Shown: in pieces, positions 8,644-16,867 of the stretch | Layout: the number at the start of each line of letters is the position of its first letter | Numbering within the stretch: the stretch's first letter is position 1 | NCBI RefSeq assembly: GCF_004153545.1 | Contig: NZ_SDVA01000013.1 | Location: 1-64,000, forward strand | Source of the DNA: Serinicoccus sediminis | GTDB lineage: Bacteria; Actinomycetota; Actinomycetes; Actinomycetales; Dermatophilaceae | Length of the DNA stretch: 64,000 nt | Reading direction: 5' to 3' | Program-made: the position numbers and the translations under genes | The notes under the pieces: generated by a model | Told to the model about the DNA's origin: nothing | Databases searched by the model: none | The model's input: the letters and a program-made list of their open reading frames with translations, nothing else

Positions 8644-9842
8644 GCACGACGTCATCGACCCCTCCCGTCGGGGAGGAGGTACCCCAGGCGCCCTCGGACG
8701 AGGGCCCGGGCGGGGCGGGCAACGTCGGACCCTCCGACGCCGGGCTCCAGCCGGCCAGGCTCGTCCTCGGCGTGCTCGGCATCGCCGTCTCGGTCTGGCT
8801 GATCGGCAACCTGTTCCTCGCGTTCGCGTGGTACCCGCAGTGGTTCTTCGACAGCAAGATCCTCATGGGTGTCCTGGGCCTGGTCGTGGGCGTGGGTGGT
8901 GCCGCCCTACTGTTCTGGTTCCTCAACATGGCGATCGAGGCGCTGCCGCGGCGGCTGGAGCACGGGGTCATGCCCTACGCCTTCCTGCTGCCGGGCTTCT
9001 CCCTCATCGGGCTCATGCTGCTGTTCCCCACGGTGCAGACGATCCACTACAGCTTCGCCAACCGGGACTCCACCGCCTACGTCGACCCCATCTGGGCGAA
9101 CTTCACCAGCCTGTTCCGCAGCGGCGACTTCTGGTCGGCGATGTTCAACAACCTGCTGTGGATCGCCATCGTGCCCGCGGTCACGGTGTCCCTCGGCGTG
9201 GTCGTCGCGGTGCTGGCCGACAAGCTCTCGTCGGCCAGCGAGAAGTGGTCGAAGAGCTTCATCTTCATGCCGATGGCCATCAGCTTCGTCGCCGCCTCGG
9301 CGATCTGGCTGACGACGGTCTACGGCTACCGTCCCCCGGGTGAGCCGCAGACCGCGGCGCTCAACGCCATCTGGGTCAACTGGTTCGGCCAGGACCCGGC
9401 CAGCTGGCTGGACATCGACACCGCCCGCCTCAACAGCATCCTGCTCATGGTGATCCTCATCTGGCTGCAGACGGGCTTCGCCATGGTGCTGCTGAGCTCG
9501 GCGATCAAGGGCGTCCCCGAGGACACCCTCGAGGCGGCCCGGATCGACGGCGCGTCCGAGTGGCAGATCTTCTGGCAGGTCACCATCCCGCAGATCTGGG
9601 GCACCATCGTCACCGTCTTCATCACGGTGCTCATCCTGGTGATGAAGGTCTTCGACATCGTCTACGTGCTCACCAACGGGCGCAACAACACCGATGTCAT
9701 CGCCAACATGTTCTTCCGGGAGATGTTCACCAACCGCGACGCCGGTCGGGCGACGGCCCTCATCGTCGTCCTGCTCGTCGCCATCATCCCCATCCTGATC
9801 TACCAGGTCAGGGACTTCCGCAAGCAGGAGGCCATGCGATGA
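8640..9842 (+). CDS. Sugar ABC transporter permease (MalF/AglF type)
   Basis: This encodes 400 residues, longer than a minimal sugar permease because of an extra N-terminal part with two membrane helices before MPYAFLLPGFSLIGLMLLF. The EAA loop that contacts the ATPase is visible as DTLEAARIDGASEWQIFWQV near residue 300. It starts with GTG that overlaps the TGA of the binding-protein gene, so translation is probably coupled. With the next gene it forms the membrane channel of the importer. Confidence 0.9.
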   Translation: MSTTSSTPPVGEEVPQAPSDEGPGGAGNVGPSDAGLQPARLVLGVLGIAVSVWLIGNLFLAFAWYPQWFFDSKILMGVLGLVVGVGGAALLFWFLNMAIEALPRRLEHGVMPYAFLLPGFSLIGLMLLFPTVQTIHYSFANRDSTAYVDPIWANFTSLFRSGDFWSAMFNNLLWIAIVPAVTVSLGVVVAVLADKLSSASEKWSKSFIFMPMAISFVAASAIWLTTVYGYRPPGEPQTAALNAIWVNWFGQDPASWLDIDTARLNSILLMVILIWLQTGFAMVLLSSAIKGVPEDTLEAARIDGASEWQIFWQVTIPQIWGTIVTVFITVLILVMKVFDIVYVLTNGRNNTDVIANMFFREMFTNRDAGRATALIVVLLVAIIPILIYQVRDFRKQEAMR

Positions 9843-10702
9843 ACGCCGGACGGCTCAAGGACGGGCGCCAGCGCAGCCCCGTCTCGATGGTGACCATGCT
9901 GCTGCTGGCCCTGCTGTGGACGCTGCCGACCCTGGGCCTGCTCGTCACCAGCTTCCGCAGCCGCGACGACGCCCTCAACAGCGGCTGGTGGTCGGCGATC
10001 GTCAACCCCTTCGGCACCTCGTGGACCTTCAGCAACTACACCGAGGTCTTCGAGCGGGCGGACATGGGCAACGCCTTCCTCAACGGCATCGTGGTGGCGG
10101 TCCCGGCGACGATCATCCCCATCATGTTCGCCGCCTTCGCCGCCTACGCGTTCACCTTCCTGCAGTTCCGGTTCAAGGAGACGCTGTTCATCATCATCGT
10201 GGCGGTCATGGTGGTCCCCATCCACGTGGCCTTCCAGCCGTTGCTGAACCTCTTCGGCCCCAACGGCCTGGGCATCGCGGGCCAGTACCTCGCGGTGTGG
10301 CTGCTCCACACCGGGTTCGGCATGCCGCTGTGCATCTACGTGCTGCGCAACTACATGTCCTCGCTGCCCTACAGCGTGGTGGAGTCCGCCCGGATCGACG
10401 GCTGCTCGAACTTCCAGATCTTCTGGAAGCTGGTGGCGCCGATGGCCATGCCGGCGATGGCGGCCTTCGCCACCCTGCAGTTCCTCTGGGTGTGGAACGA
10501 CCTGCTCATCGCCAAGCTGTTCCTCAGCAACGACAACACCACGGTGATCGTCAAGCTCCAGCAGCTGCTGGGCACCCAGGGCCAGGGCGCCGAGCTGCTG
10601 ACCGCGGGCGCCTTCATCTCCATGGTGCTGCCGATGATCGTCTTCTTCGCGCTCCAGAACTTCCTGGTCCGCGGCATGACGAGCGGCGCCGTCAAGGGCT
10701 GA
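9839..10702 (+). CDS. Sugar ABC transporter permease (MalG/AglG type)
   Basis: This encodes 287 residues with six membrane helices. The EAA loop VVESARIDGCSNFQIFWKLV is near residue 182. The ATG overlaps the stop of the first permease (ATGA), so the three genes form one tightly coupled transcription unit. A strong hairpin follows the stop. Confidence 0.9.
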   Translation: MNAGRLKDGRQRSPVSMVTMLLLALLWTLPTLGLLVTSFRSRDDALNSGWWSAIVNPFGTSWTFSNYTEVFERADMGNAFLNGIVVAVPATIIPIMFAAFAAYAFTFLQFRFKETLFIIIVAVMVVPIHVAFQPLLNLFGPNGLGIAGQYLAVWLLHTGFGMPLCIYVLRNYMSSLPYSVVESARIDGCSNFQIFWKLVAPMAMPAMAAFATLQFLWVWNDLLIAKLFLSNDNTTVIVKLQQLLGTQGQGAELLTAGAFISMVLPMIVFFALQNFLVRGMTSGAVKG

Positions 10703-10722
10703 CCTCCCCGGCCCGGCTCACC

Positions 10723-10770
10723 GACGAGCGGGCGGGAGCCCCCTCCTCCTGGGGCTCCCGCCCGCTCGTC
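10723..10770 (+). terminator. Terminator of sugar ABC operon
   Basis: A long GC-rich stem starts GACGAGCGGGCGGGAGCC and pairs with 10751-10770 around a short pyrimidine-rich loop. It separates the transporter operon from the amylosucrase gene. Confidence 0.82.
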
Positions 10771-10855
10771 ACGTCCCGGCCGCCCACGGCGAGGAGGGGC
10801 TGTCCGGGGCGCCGTGGGTGGTCCCGCCTCCCGGCCCGATGATTGGATGTGACCC

Positions 10856-12847
10856 GTGACACGTGAACTGCCCTGGCCCGTGGCACTGCCGCAGGAGGCC
10901 CGTGCCCGCACCGAGGCCGTCCTGGCCCCGCTGCCCGAGCACCGCCGCACCACCTTCGCCCTGCGTGTCGCCCGGTGGTGGGACGACCTCGTCGACGGGC
11001 TGGCGCCCTACCCCGACCCCGAGGCCGTGGCGGCGCGGGCGCTGGAGCTGGCGGCGACGGCATACCGCGACCGCGACGACGAGCTGCACCTGCTGGACCA
11101 GCGCCGTTCCCTGGAGCCGGACTGGTTCCAGCGCCCGGACGTCGTGGGCTACGCGGGCTACGCCGAGCGGCTCACCGAGGAGGGCACCCTCACGGCGCTC
11201 GCCGGGCTGGCCGACCACCTCACCGGGCTCGGGGTGCGCTACCTGCACCTCATGCCGCTGCTGCAGCCCCGCCCGGCGCCCAACGACGGGGGGTACGCCG
11301 TCGCCGACTACCGGTCGGTGCGCTCGGACCTCGGGTCCATGGACGACCTGCGCGAGCTCACCGCCCGGCTGCGCGAGCGCGGCATCAGCGTCTGCCTCGA
11401 CCTCGTCCTCAACCACGTCGCCCGGGAGCACGCGTGGGCGCGGGCCGCGCGGGAGGGCGACGAGCACTACCGGCGCTACTTCCACGTCTACCCCGACCGG
11501 GAGGTGCCCGACGCCTACGAGCGCTCGCTGCTGGAGGTCTTCCCCGACTTCGCGCCCGGCAACTTCACCTGGGACGAGGACCTCGACGGCTGGGTCTGGA
11601 CGACGTTCAACGACTACCAGTGGGACCTGGCCTGGGACAACCCCGACGTCTTCGCCGAGCTCGCCGACGTCATCCTCTTCCTCGCCAACCAGGGTGTGGA
11701 GATCCTGCGGCTGGACGCCATCGCCTTCCTCTGGAAGCGCATGGGGACCCAGTGCCAGAACGAGCCCGAGGTCCACCAGCTCACCCAGGCGCTGCGAGCG
11801 CTCGCCCGGATGGTCGCCCCGGCCCTGGTGTTCAAGGCGGAGGCCATCGTCGGCCCCAACGAGGTGGTGCACTACCTCGGCCAGGGTCAGCACCACGGCA
11901 AGGTCTCCGACCTCGCCTACCACAACAGCCTCATGGTGCAGATCTGGTCGATGCTCGCCGCCGGGGACGCCCGGCTGGCCACGCACGCGCTCGGCCGCTT
12001 CCCGGTGGTGCCGTCCAGCACCGCCTGGATCACCTACCTGCGCTGCCACGACGACATCGGCTGGGCCATCGACGACGACGACGCGCGCTCGGTCATGGTC
12101 GACGGCCACGCCCACCGCTCGTTCCTGTCCGACTACTACTCCGGGGTCTTCCCCGGCTCGGGGGCGAGCGGGCTGGTCTTCCAGCACAACCCCGCGACCG
12201 GCGACCGGCGCATCTCCGGGTCGGCCGCCGCCCTCACGGGGCTCGAGCGCGCCCTCGAGCTGGTCGACAGCGCGGTCGACGAGGAGGCCGCCGGTGAGGC
12301 CGAGCGCGCGGTCGACGAGGCGGTGGCCCGGCTGCTGCTGGGGTATGCCGTGGTCTACGGCTTCGGCGGCATCCCGGTGGTGTGGTCCGGTGACGAGGTC
12401 GCCAGCCTCGGCGACCCCGACTGGGCCTCCGTGCCCGAGCACGCCGCCGACAACCGCTGGGTCCACCGCCCGCGGCTGGACCCGGCCGAGGTGGCCGACG
12501 CGCTGGCCGACCCCACCTCGGCACCGGGCCGGGTGCTGCGGGGCATGCAGCACCTCGCCCGCACCCGTGCGTCGCTGCCGCACCTGCACGCCAGCGTGGG
12601 GGCCCAGGTCGTCGCGGCCCCGGACGCCGCGGTCTTCGTGGTCGTGCGCCGCCACCCGGTCGGGGTCATGGTGCAGCTCTACAACCTCACCGCCGAGCCG
12701 CGGACCGTGCCCGGGTGGTGGGTGCGTGAGCTGGGGCTGTCCGTCGACCGGACGGTCGACGCGCTCAACGGCTACCCGCCGAGCCTGACGGCGGACGGGT
12801 CGGTCTACCTGTCCACCTACCAGCCGGTGTGGCTCGTCCGTTCTTGA
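10856..12847 (+). CDS. Amylosucrase-type GH13 glucosyltransferase
   Basis: This encodes 663 residues, the size of amylosucrases. The order is a helical N-terminal domain (1-100), a TIM barrel and a C-terminal beta domain. Catalytic residues can be placed: nucleophile D287 in LRLDAIAF, acid/base E329 in FKAEAIV, and H398-D399 in RCHDDIGW. Amylosucrase makes alpha-1,4 glucan from sucrose and releases fructose; related enzymes hydrolyse or isomerise sucrose. There is no signal peptide, so it acts on imported sugar, matching the ABC operon just upstream. The GTG start has no clear SD; a weak TTGGAT lies seven bases before it. Confidence 0.85.
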   Translation: MTRELPWPVALPQEARARTEAVLAPLPEHRRTTFALRVARWWDDLVDGLAPYPDPEAVAARALELAATAYRDRDDELHLLDQRRSLEPDWFQRPDVVGYAGYAERLTEEGTLTALAGLADHLTGLGVRYLHLMPLLQPRPAPNDGGYAVADYRSVRSDLGSMDDLRELTARLRERGISVCLDLVLNHVAREHAWARAAREGDEHYRRYFHVYPDREVPDAYERSLLEVFPDFAPGNFTWDEDLDGWVWTTFNDYQWDLAWDNPDVFAELADVILFLANQGVEILRLDAIAFLWKRMGTQCQNEPEVHQLTQALRALARMVAPALVFKAEAIVGPNEVVHYLGQGQHHGKVSDLAYHNSLMVQIWSMLAAGDARLATHALGRFPVVPSSTAWITYLRCHDDIGWAIDDDDARSVMVDGHAHRSFLSDYYSGVFPGSGASGLVFQHNPATGDRRISGSAAALTGLERALELVDSAVDEEAAGEAERAVDEAVARLLLGYAVVYGFGGIPVVWSGDEVASLGDPDWASVPEHAADNRWVHRPRLDPAEVADALADPTSAPGRVLRGMQHLARTRASLPHLHASVGAQVVAAPDAAVFVVVRRHPVGVMVQLYNLTAEPRTVPGWWVRELGLSVDRTVDALNGYPPSLTADGSVYLSTYQPVWLVRS

Positions 12848-12873
12848 CATATACCCCCGGGGGTATCTAGGGT
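12844..12873 (+). promoter_or_regulatory. Promoter with CsoR-like palindromic operator
   Basis: TTGACA (12844-12849) overlaps the amylosucrase stop codon and TAGGGT lies at 12868-12873, an 18-base spacer. A perfect 16-bp palindrome ATACCCCCGGGGGTAT (12851-12866) fills the spacer. The same A/T-flanked C-run/G-run design occurs at the csoR promoter (34107-34123). A repressor bound here would block RNA polymerase. Confidence 0.75.
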
Positions 12874-12922
12874 GGAGCGTGGGACGCCACCCCGGCGTCC
12901 GCCGACCGACCGAGGAGCCACC

Positions 12923-13090
12923 GTGTGCCGAGCCGTCACCTGCCAGACCTGCGGAAGGACCACCTGGGCCGGCTGCGGCCAGCACGTCGACCAGGTCCGG
13001 CGCGGGGTGCCGGCGGGGCAGTGGTGCGGCGGGCACGAGGGTGCCGCCCAGCCCGCCGGGGGTCTGCTCACGCGCCTCCTCGGCCGCTGA
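12923..13090 (+). CDS. Five-cysteine miniprotein behind CsoR-like operator
   Basis: This encodes 55 residues starting MCRAVTCQTCGRTTWAGCGQ. Cys at 2, 7, 10, 18 and 35 and His at 21 and 38 could bind metal. Similar short proteins with the CRAVTC..CGKTTWAGCGQHV pattern are familiar from actinobacterial genomes but have no assigned function. GAGGAG (12912-12917) lies six bases before the GTG. The operator upstream suggests induction by copper or a related thiophilic signal; that is inference. Confidence 0.72.
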   Translation: MCRAVTCQTCGRTTWAGCGQHVDQVRRGVPAGQWCGGHEGAAQPAGGLLTRLLGR

Positions 13091-13215
13091 CGACCGCGAT
13101 CCCCTGCGCGGTCCCGACGCCGGCCGCCCTCGCCCCATCCCTGTCGCGACGGGCGGTCGGCGTCCCACCCCGGCGTGTGCCCGGTGAGCTCGTGGGGTCT
13201 GCGACGCACCGGACA

Positions 13216-13221
13216 TAGGGT
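13216..13221 (+). promoter_or_regulatory. Leaderless -10 box (TAGGGT) of Mur ligase gene
   Basis: The hexamer ends six bases before ATG 13228. The rest of 13091-13215 shows no gene or repeat. Confidence 0.6.
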
Positions 13222-13227
13222 GGCGGC

Positions 13228-14733
13228 ATGCAGCTGAGCGACCTCGCCGCGACCCTCGGGGCCACCCCCGACCCGGCCCCCGGCGCCGACGGCGTCCTCG
13301 TCACCGGCGTGAGCCACCAGGCCGACTGGGTCCGGCCGGGGGACGCGTTCGTGGCCATCCGCGGTGCCCGCTTCGACGGGCATACCTTCATCGACCAGGC
13401 CGTCGAGGCCGGTGCGGTCGCCGTCATCGGCGAGGGCCTGCCGGACGGAGCGGCCTGCCCCGTCCCCTACCTGCGCGTCGCGGCGGTGCGACCGGCCCTG
13501 GCCGACGCCGCGACCGCGCTCGCGGGGCGCCCCAGCGACCGGCTGCGGGTCATCGGGGTCACCGGCACCGACGGCAAGACCACCACCTCCTGCCTGGCGC
13601 TGCACCTGCTGCGGGAGGCGGGCCGCCCCACCGGGCTGCTCTCGACGATCGGCTACCAGCTGCCCGACGGGGTGCTGCGCCAGCCGCCGTCGCACTTCAC
13701 CACCCCCGAGGCCCCCCAGGTGCAGCAGATCCTGCGCGACCTCGTCGACGCCGAGGCCACCGACGCCGTCGTCGAGAGCTCCAGCCACGCGCTGGCGCTG
13801 GACCGGGTCCGCGGCGTCGACTACGACGTCGCGGTGTGGACCAACCTCACCGGCGAGCACCTGGACTTCCACGGCACGATGGAGCAGTACTTCGCCGACA
13901 AGGCCCGCCTCGTGCAGCGTGCCCGGCACAGCGTCCTCAACGTCGACGACCGGCCCTGGGTCGAGCAGCTGCTGCCGATGGCGACCGCCGACGGGCACGG
14001 GGTGAGCACCTACTCCGCGGAGGGGAGCCCGGCCGACTGGCGCGCCACCGACGTGGTCGAGGGGGCCGAGGCCATCACCTTCACCGTCCACGCACCCGGT
14101 GGTGAGGCCGCGGCGCGGCTGCCGATGATCGGCCGCTTCAACGTCGCCAACGCGCTGGCCGCCATGGCCGGGGTCGCCGCCACGGGGGTGCCGCTGGACC
14201 AGCTGGTCGCCGGGCTGGCGACCTTCGGCGGCGTCGCCGGGCGGATGGAGATGGTGGAGCGCGGGGAGGGCGACCCGCGGGTCATCGTCGACTTCGCCCA
14301 CACCCCGCCGAGCCTGGAGAAGGCGTTGGAGACGGTGCGGGTGACCACGCGGGGCCGGCTGTGGGTCGTGCTCGGATCGGCCGGCGGTCCGCGCGACCCC
14401 TCCAAGCGGGCGCCCCTCGGTCGGGTGGCCACCCAGCTCGCCGACCACGTCGTCCTCACCGAGGAGGACCACCGCACCACCCCGCTGCAGGACATCCTCG
14501 AGGAGATGGAGCGCGGCGCCCGGGAGGCAGGCCGCGACAACTTCGTCTCGATCGGCGACCGCACCGAGGCGATCAGGTATGCCGTCCGCGAGGCCGCCGC
14601 GGACGACACCGTCGTGCTCGCCGGCAAGGGGCCGGAGGAGACGATGGAGCGCGGCACCGAGCTGGTGCCCTGGGACGAGGTCGACGAGGCCCGCCGCGCC
14701 CTGGCGGCGCGGCGCGACGCGCGGGTCAGCTAG
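13228..14733 (+). CDS. MurE-like Mur ligase without the DNPR motif
   Basis: This encodes 501 residues with the three Mur ligase domains: an N-terminal UDP-binding part, a central ATPase with GVTGTDGKTTT (about 111-121) and the ESSSHALALDRVRG block, and a C-terminal domain. MurE adds the third amino acid to UDP-MurNAc-Ala-Glu. The loop that reads DNPR in meso-diaminopimelate enzymes is LTEEDHRTTP here, so the amino acid used may be lysine, ornithine or something else, or this may be a paralogue with another role. It is not in a division/cell-wall cluster. It converges on lgt with an 8-base overlap of the ends. Confidence 0.82.
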   Translation: MQLSDLAATLGATPDPAPGADGVLVTGVSHQADWVRPGDAFVAIRGARFDGHTFIDQAVEAGAVAVIGEGLPDGAACPVPYLRVAAVRPALADAATALAGRPSDRLRVIGVTGTDGKTTTSCLALHLLREAGRPTGLLSTIGYQLPDGVLRQPPSHFTTPEAPQVQQILRDLVDAEATDAVVESSSHALALDRVRGVDYDVAVWTNLTGEHLDFHGTMEQYFADKARLVQRARHSVLNVDDRPWVEQLLPMATADGHGVSTYSAEGSPADWRATDVVEGAEAITFTVHAPGGEAAARLPMIGRFNVANALAAMAGVAATGVPLDQLVAGLATFGGVAGRMEMVERGEGDPRVIVDFAHTPPSLEKALETVRVTTRGRLWVVLGSAGGPRDPSKRAPLGRVATQLADHVVLTEEDHRTTPLQDILEEMERGAREAGRDNFVSIGDRTEAIRYAVREAAADDTVVLAGKGPEETMERGTELVPWDEVDEARRALAARRDARVS

Positions 14734-15610
14734 CCGGCTCCTCGACCGGCTCGGCGGTCTCCACCTCGGGCCGGCGCAGGGCGCGGACGACGAGCACGGC
14801 GCCGGCCACGACGAGCGGGATGGTCAGCCACTGACCCATGTTGAGCCCGGTCGCCTCGGCGAACTCGGACAGCTGCGCATCCGGCTCCCGGAAGAACTCC
14901 ACGACGAAGCGGGACAGCCCGATGCCGATGGCGAAGACGCCCGCCAGCAGGCCGGGCCGCCACCGTGCGCGGGTCCGCCAGAAGAGCCAGAAGAGCACGA
15001 GGATGAGCAGCGCCCCCTCGAGCGCCGCCTCGTAGAGCTGGCTGGGGTGGCGGGGCTGCTCGCCCGCCCCGGGGAAGACCATCGCCCACGGCACGTCGCC
15101 GGGCCGCCCCCACAGCTCGCCGTTGATGAAGTTGGCGATGCGCCCGAGCATCATGCCGATGGGCACGTTGACCGCGATGTAGTCCGTGACCCGCAGCGGG
15201 CTGAGGTGGTGGCGCCAGGTGAACCACGCCATCGCGACGAGCACCCCGATGAGGCCGCCGTGGAAGCTCATGCCCCCGTTCCACGGCTGCAGGAGCTCCC
15301 ACGACGTCCACAGCGACGGGTTGTAGAAGGTGGCGTAGCCGAGCCGTCCCCCGATGATGATGCCGAAGGTCACCCCGATCATGAGGTCGTCGACCTGGCG
15401 CGGCGTGATCGGGCTGCCCGGCGCCTTGGCCATGCGCACGAAGTGCCAGTAGCCGAGCAGGATGCCGAGGAGGTAGGCCAGCGCGTAGTAGCGCAGGGTG
15501 AAGGGCCCGAGCTCGATGCCCTGGGACAGCCCCAGGTCCTCCCAGCGCAGCGGCGAGTCGTCGCCGGACGCGCTCGCGGCCAGCAGGGCGAGGTCGGTCA
15601 GGGTCGGCAC
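14726..15610 (-). CDS. lgt: Prolipoprotein diacylglyceryl transferase
   Basis: This encodes 294 residues with about seven membrane helices. The Lgt signature is visible as GRIANFINGELWGRPGDVPW, followed by RHPSQLYEA. Lgt transfers diacylglycerol from phosphatidylglycerol to the lipobox Cys of prolipoproteins in the membrane, the first step for lipoproteins such as those at 513 and 7267. It starts with GTG, with a -10 box seven bases upstream. The 3' end overlaps the convergent Mur ligase gene. Confidence 0.95.
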   Translation of the reverse strand: MPTLTDLALLAASASGDDSPLRWEDLGLSQGIELGPFTLRYYALAYLLGILLGYWHFVRMAKAPGSPITPRQVDDLMIGVTFGIIIGGRLGYATFYNPSLWTSWELLQPWNGGMSFHGGLIGVLVAMAWFTWRHHLSPLRVTDYIAVNVPIGMMLGRIANFINGELWGRPGDVPWAMVFPGAGEQPRHPSQLYEAALEGALLILVLFWLFWRTRARWRPGLLAGVFAIGIGLSRFVVEFFREPDAQLSEFAEATGLNMGQWLTIPLVVAGAVLVVRALRRPEVETAEPVEEPAS

Positions 15611-15617
15611 GCCCGAG

Positions 15618-15623
15618 ACGATA
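15618..15623 (-). promoter_or_regulatory. Leaderless -10 box (TATCGT) of lgt
   Basis: The minus-strand hexamer ends seven bases before GTG 15610. Confidence 0.55.
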
Positions 15624-15704
15624 TCGGGTGGGCCTGGGTATGCCGCCCGTCGCCGGGTCGGAGCGCGTCCGCCGCGGCGGCGGGGCCGGCGGACGCGGGA
15701 CGGC

Positions 15705-16829
15705 TCAGGTGCCGAAGGCGGCGAGCACCTCGGCCCGGGTGACGTCGGCCAGCGAGGCGTGCTGCCAGCGGGGCTGGCGGTCCTTGTCGACGAGCTGGGC
15801 GCGGACGCCCTCGACGAAGTCGGGGTGCGCGGCGAAGACCGGACCCAGCCGCAGGTCCTGGGCGAGCACCTCGGGCACGGTCATGGAGCCGGCCCGGCGC
15901 AGCGCCTCGAGGGTGACCGCCACCGAGTGCGGGGAGCGCGAGCCCACCAGCTCGGCCGCCTCCTGGGCGGCCGGCTCGGGGTGCTCGCGCAGCCGGCGCA
16001 GGATCTCCCCGGCGTCGTCCCCGCGGTAGCACTCGTCGATCCAGTGCCGCTGCTGCCCGAGCCAGGAGGCCTGGACCGACGCGGCCTCGTCCGCGGGGGA
16101 GGGCTCGGTGGGCGGCTCGCTGCCGCCCGTGGCGGAGCGTCCCGCCGCGACCGCGGCCAGGGCGGTGGCGTCCCGGGTCGGGTCCTCGCGCAGCGCGGCC
16201 AGGACGCGCTCCTGGGACGCCTCGCCGCTGGGCACCACCGCGTCGGCCATGCCGAGCAGCACCGCGTCCGCGCCGCCGACCGGCGCCCCGGTCAGCGCCA
16301 CGTGCGTGCCGGTCTCCCCGGGCGCGCGGGACAACGGGTGCAGACCGGCGACGTCGGGGAAGAAGCCGATGACGACCTCGGGCATGGCGAGCCGGGTGCG
16401 CTCGGTCACCAGGCGCACCGACCCGTGCGCCGAGATGCCGACGCCGCCGCCCATGACGATGCCGTCCATCCAGGCGACGTAGGGCTTGGGGTAGGCCGCG
16501 ACGAGGGCGTCCACCGCATACTCCGCCTCCCAGTAGTCGAGCGCCTCCTGCTGCCGGCCGGCGAGGACCGCCTCGCGCAGGGCGCGGACGTCACCGCCGG
16601 CGCAGAGCCCGCGCTCCCCGGCTCCGTCGAGCACCACGGCGTGGATCCGGTCGTCGTCGGCCCAGGCCCGCAGCTGGTGCAGCAGCGAGTCGACGCTGGC
16701 CCGGTCCAGCGCGTTGATGGCGCGGGGCCGGTCGAGCCGCACCCGGCCCAGCGGGCCGTCGACGGCATACACCACCCCGTCGCCGTGGCCCTCGGCCGGC
16801 TGCCAGGTCAGGGGGGCGTCGTCGCGCAT
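15705..16829 (-). CDS. 3-hydroxyisobutyryl-CoA hydrolase (crotonase family)
   Basis: This encodes 374 residues, longer than simple enoyl-CoA hydratases and typical of HIBCH. The crotonase fold shows GRVRLDRPRAINALDRASVDSLL, the oxyanion-hole region GLCAGGDVRALRE, and MPEVVIGFFPDVAG with the Glu and Asp expected of HIBCH. A C-terminal block has CYRGDDAGEILRRL. The enzyme releases 3-hydroxyisobutyrate in valine breakdown. No other valine-pathway gene is adjacent. It is divergent from the DUF5926 gene. Confidence 0.88.
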   Translation of the reverse strand: MRDDAPLTWQPAEGHGDGVVYAVDGPLGRVRLDRPRAINALDRASVDSLLHQLRAWADDDRIHAVVLDGAGERGLCAGGDVRALREAVLAGRQQEALDYWEAEYAVDALVAAYPKPYVAWMDGIVMGGGVGISAHGSVRLVTERTRLAMPEVVIGFFPDVAGLHPLSRAPGETGTHVALTGAPVGGADAVLLGMADAVVPSGEASQERVLAALREDPTRDATALAAVAAGRSATGGSEPPTEPSPADEAASVQASWLGQQRHWIDECYRGDDAGEILRRLREHPEPAAQEAAELVGSRSPHSVAVTLEALRRAGSMTVPEVLAQDLRLGPVFAAHPDFVEGVRAQLVDKDRQPRWQHASLADVTRAEVLAAFGT

Positions 16830-16853
16830 GCTGGCAGGCTCTCACGACGCACG

Positions 16854-16859
16854 TAGACT
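16854..16859 (+). promoter_or_regulatory. Leaderless -10 box (TAGACT) of DUF5926 gene
   Basis: The hexamer ends eight bases before ATG 16868. Confidence 0.5.
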
Positions 16860-16867
16860 CGCCCGCT

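Noticed and set aside
12872-12922. Longer start of the Cys-rich miniprotein at GTG 12872
   Set aside because: That codon lies inside the -10 box. The GTG at 12923 has GAGGAG six bases upstream and begins the conserved CRAVTC sequence.
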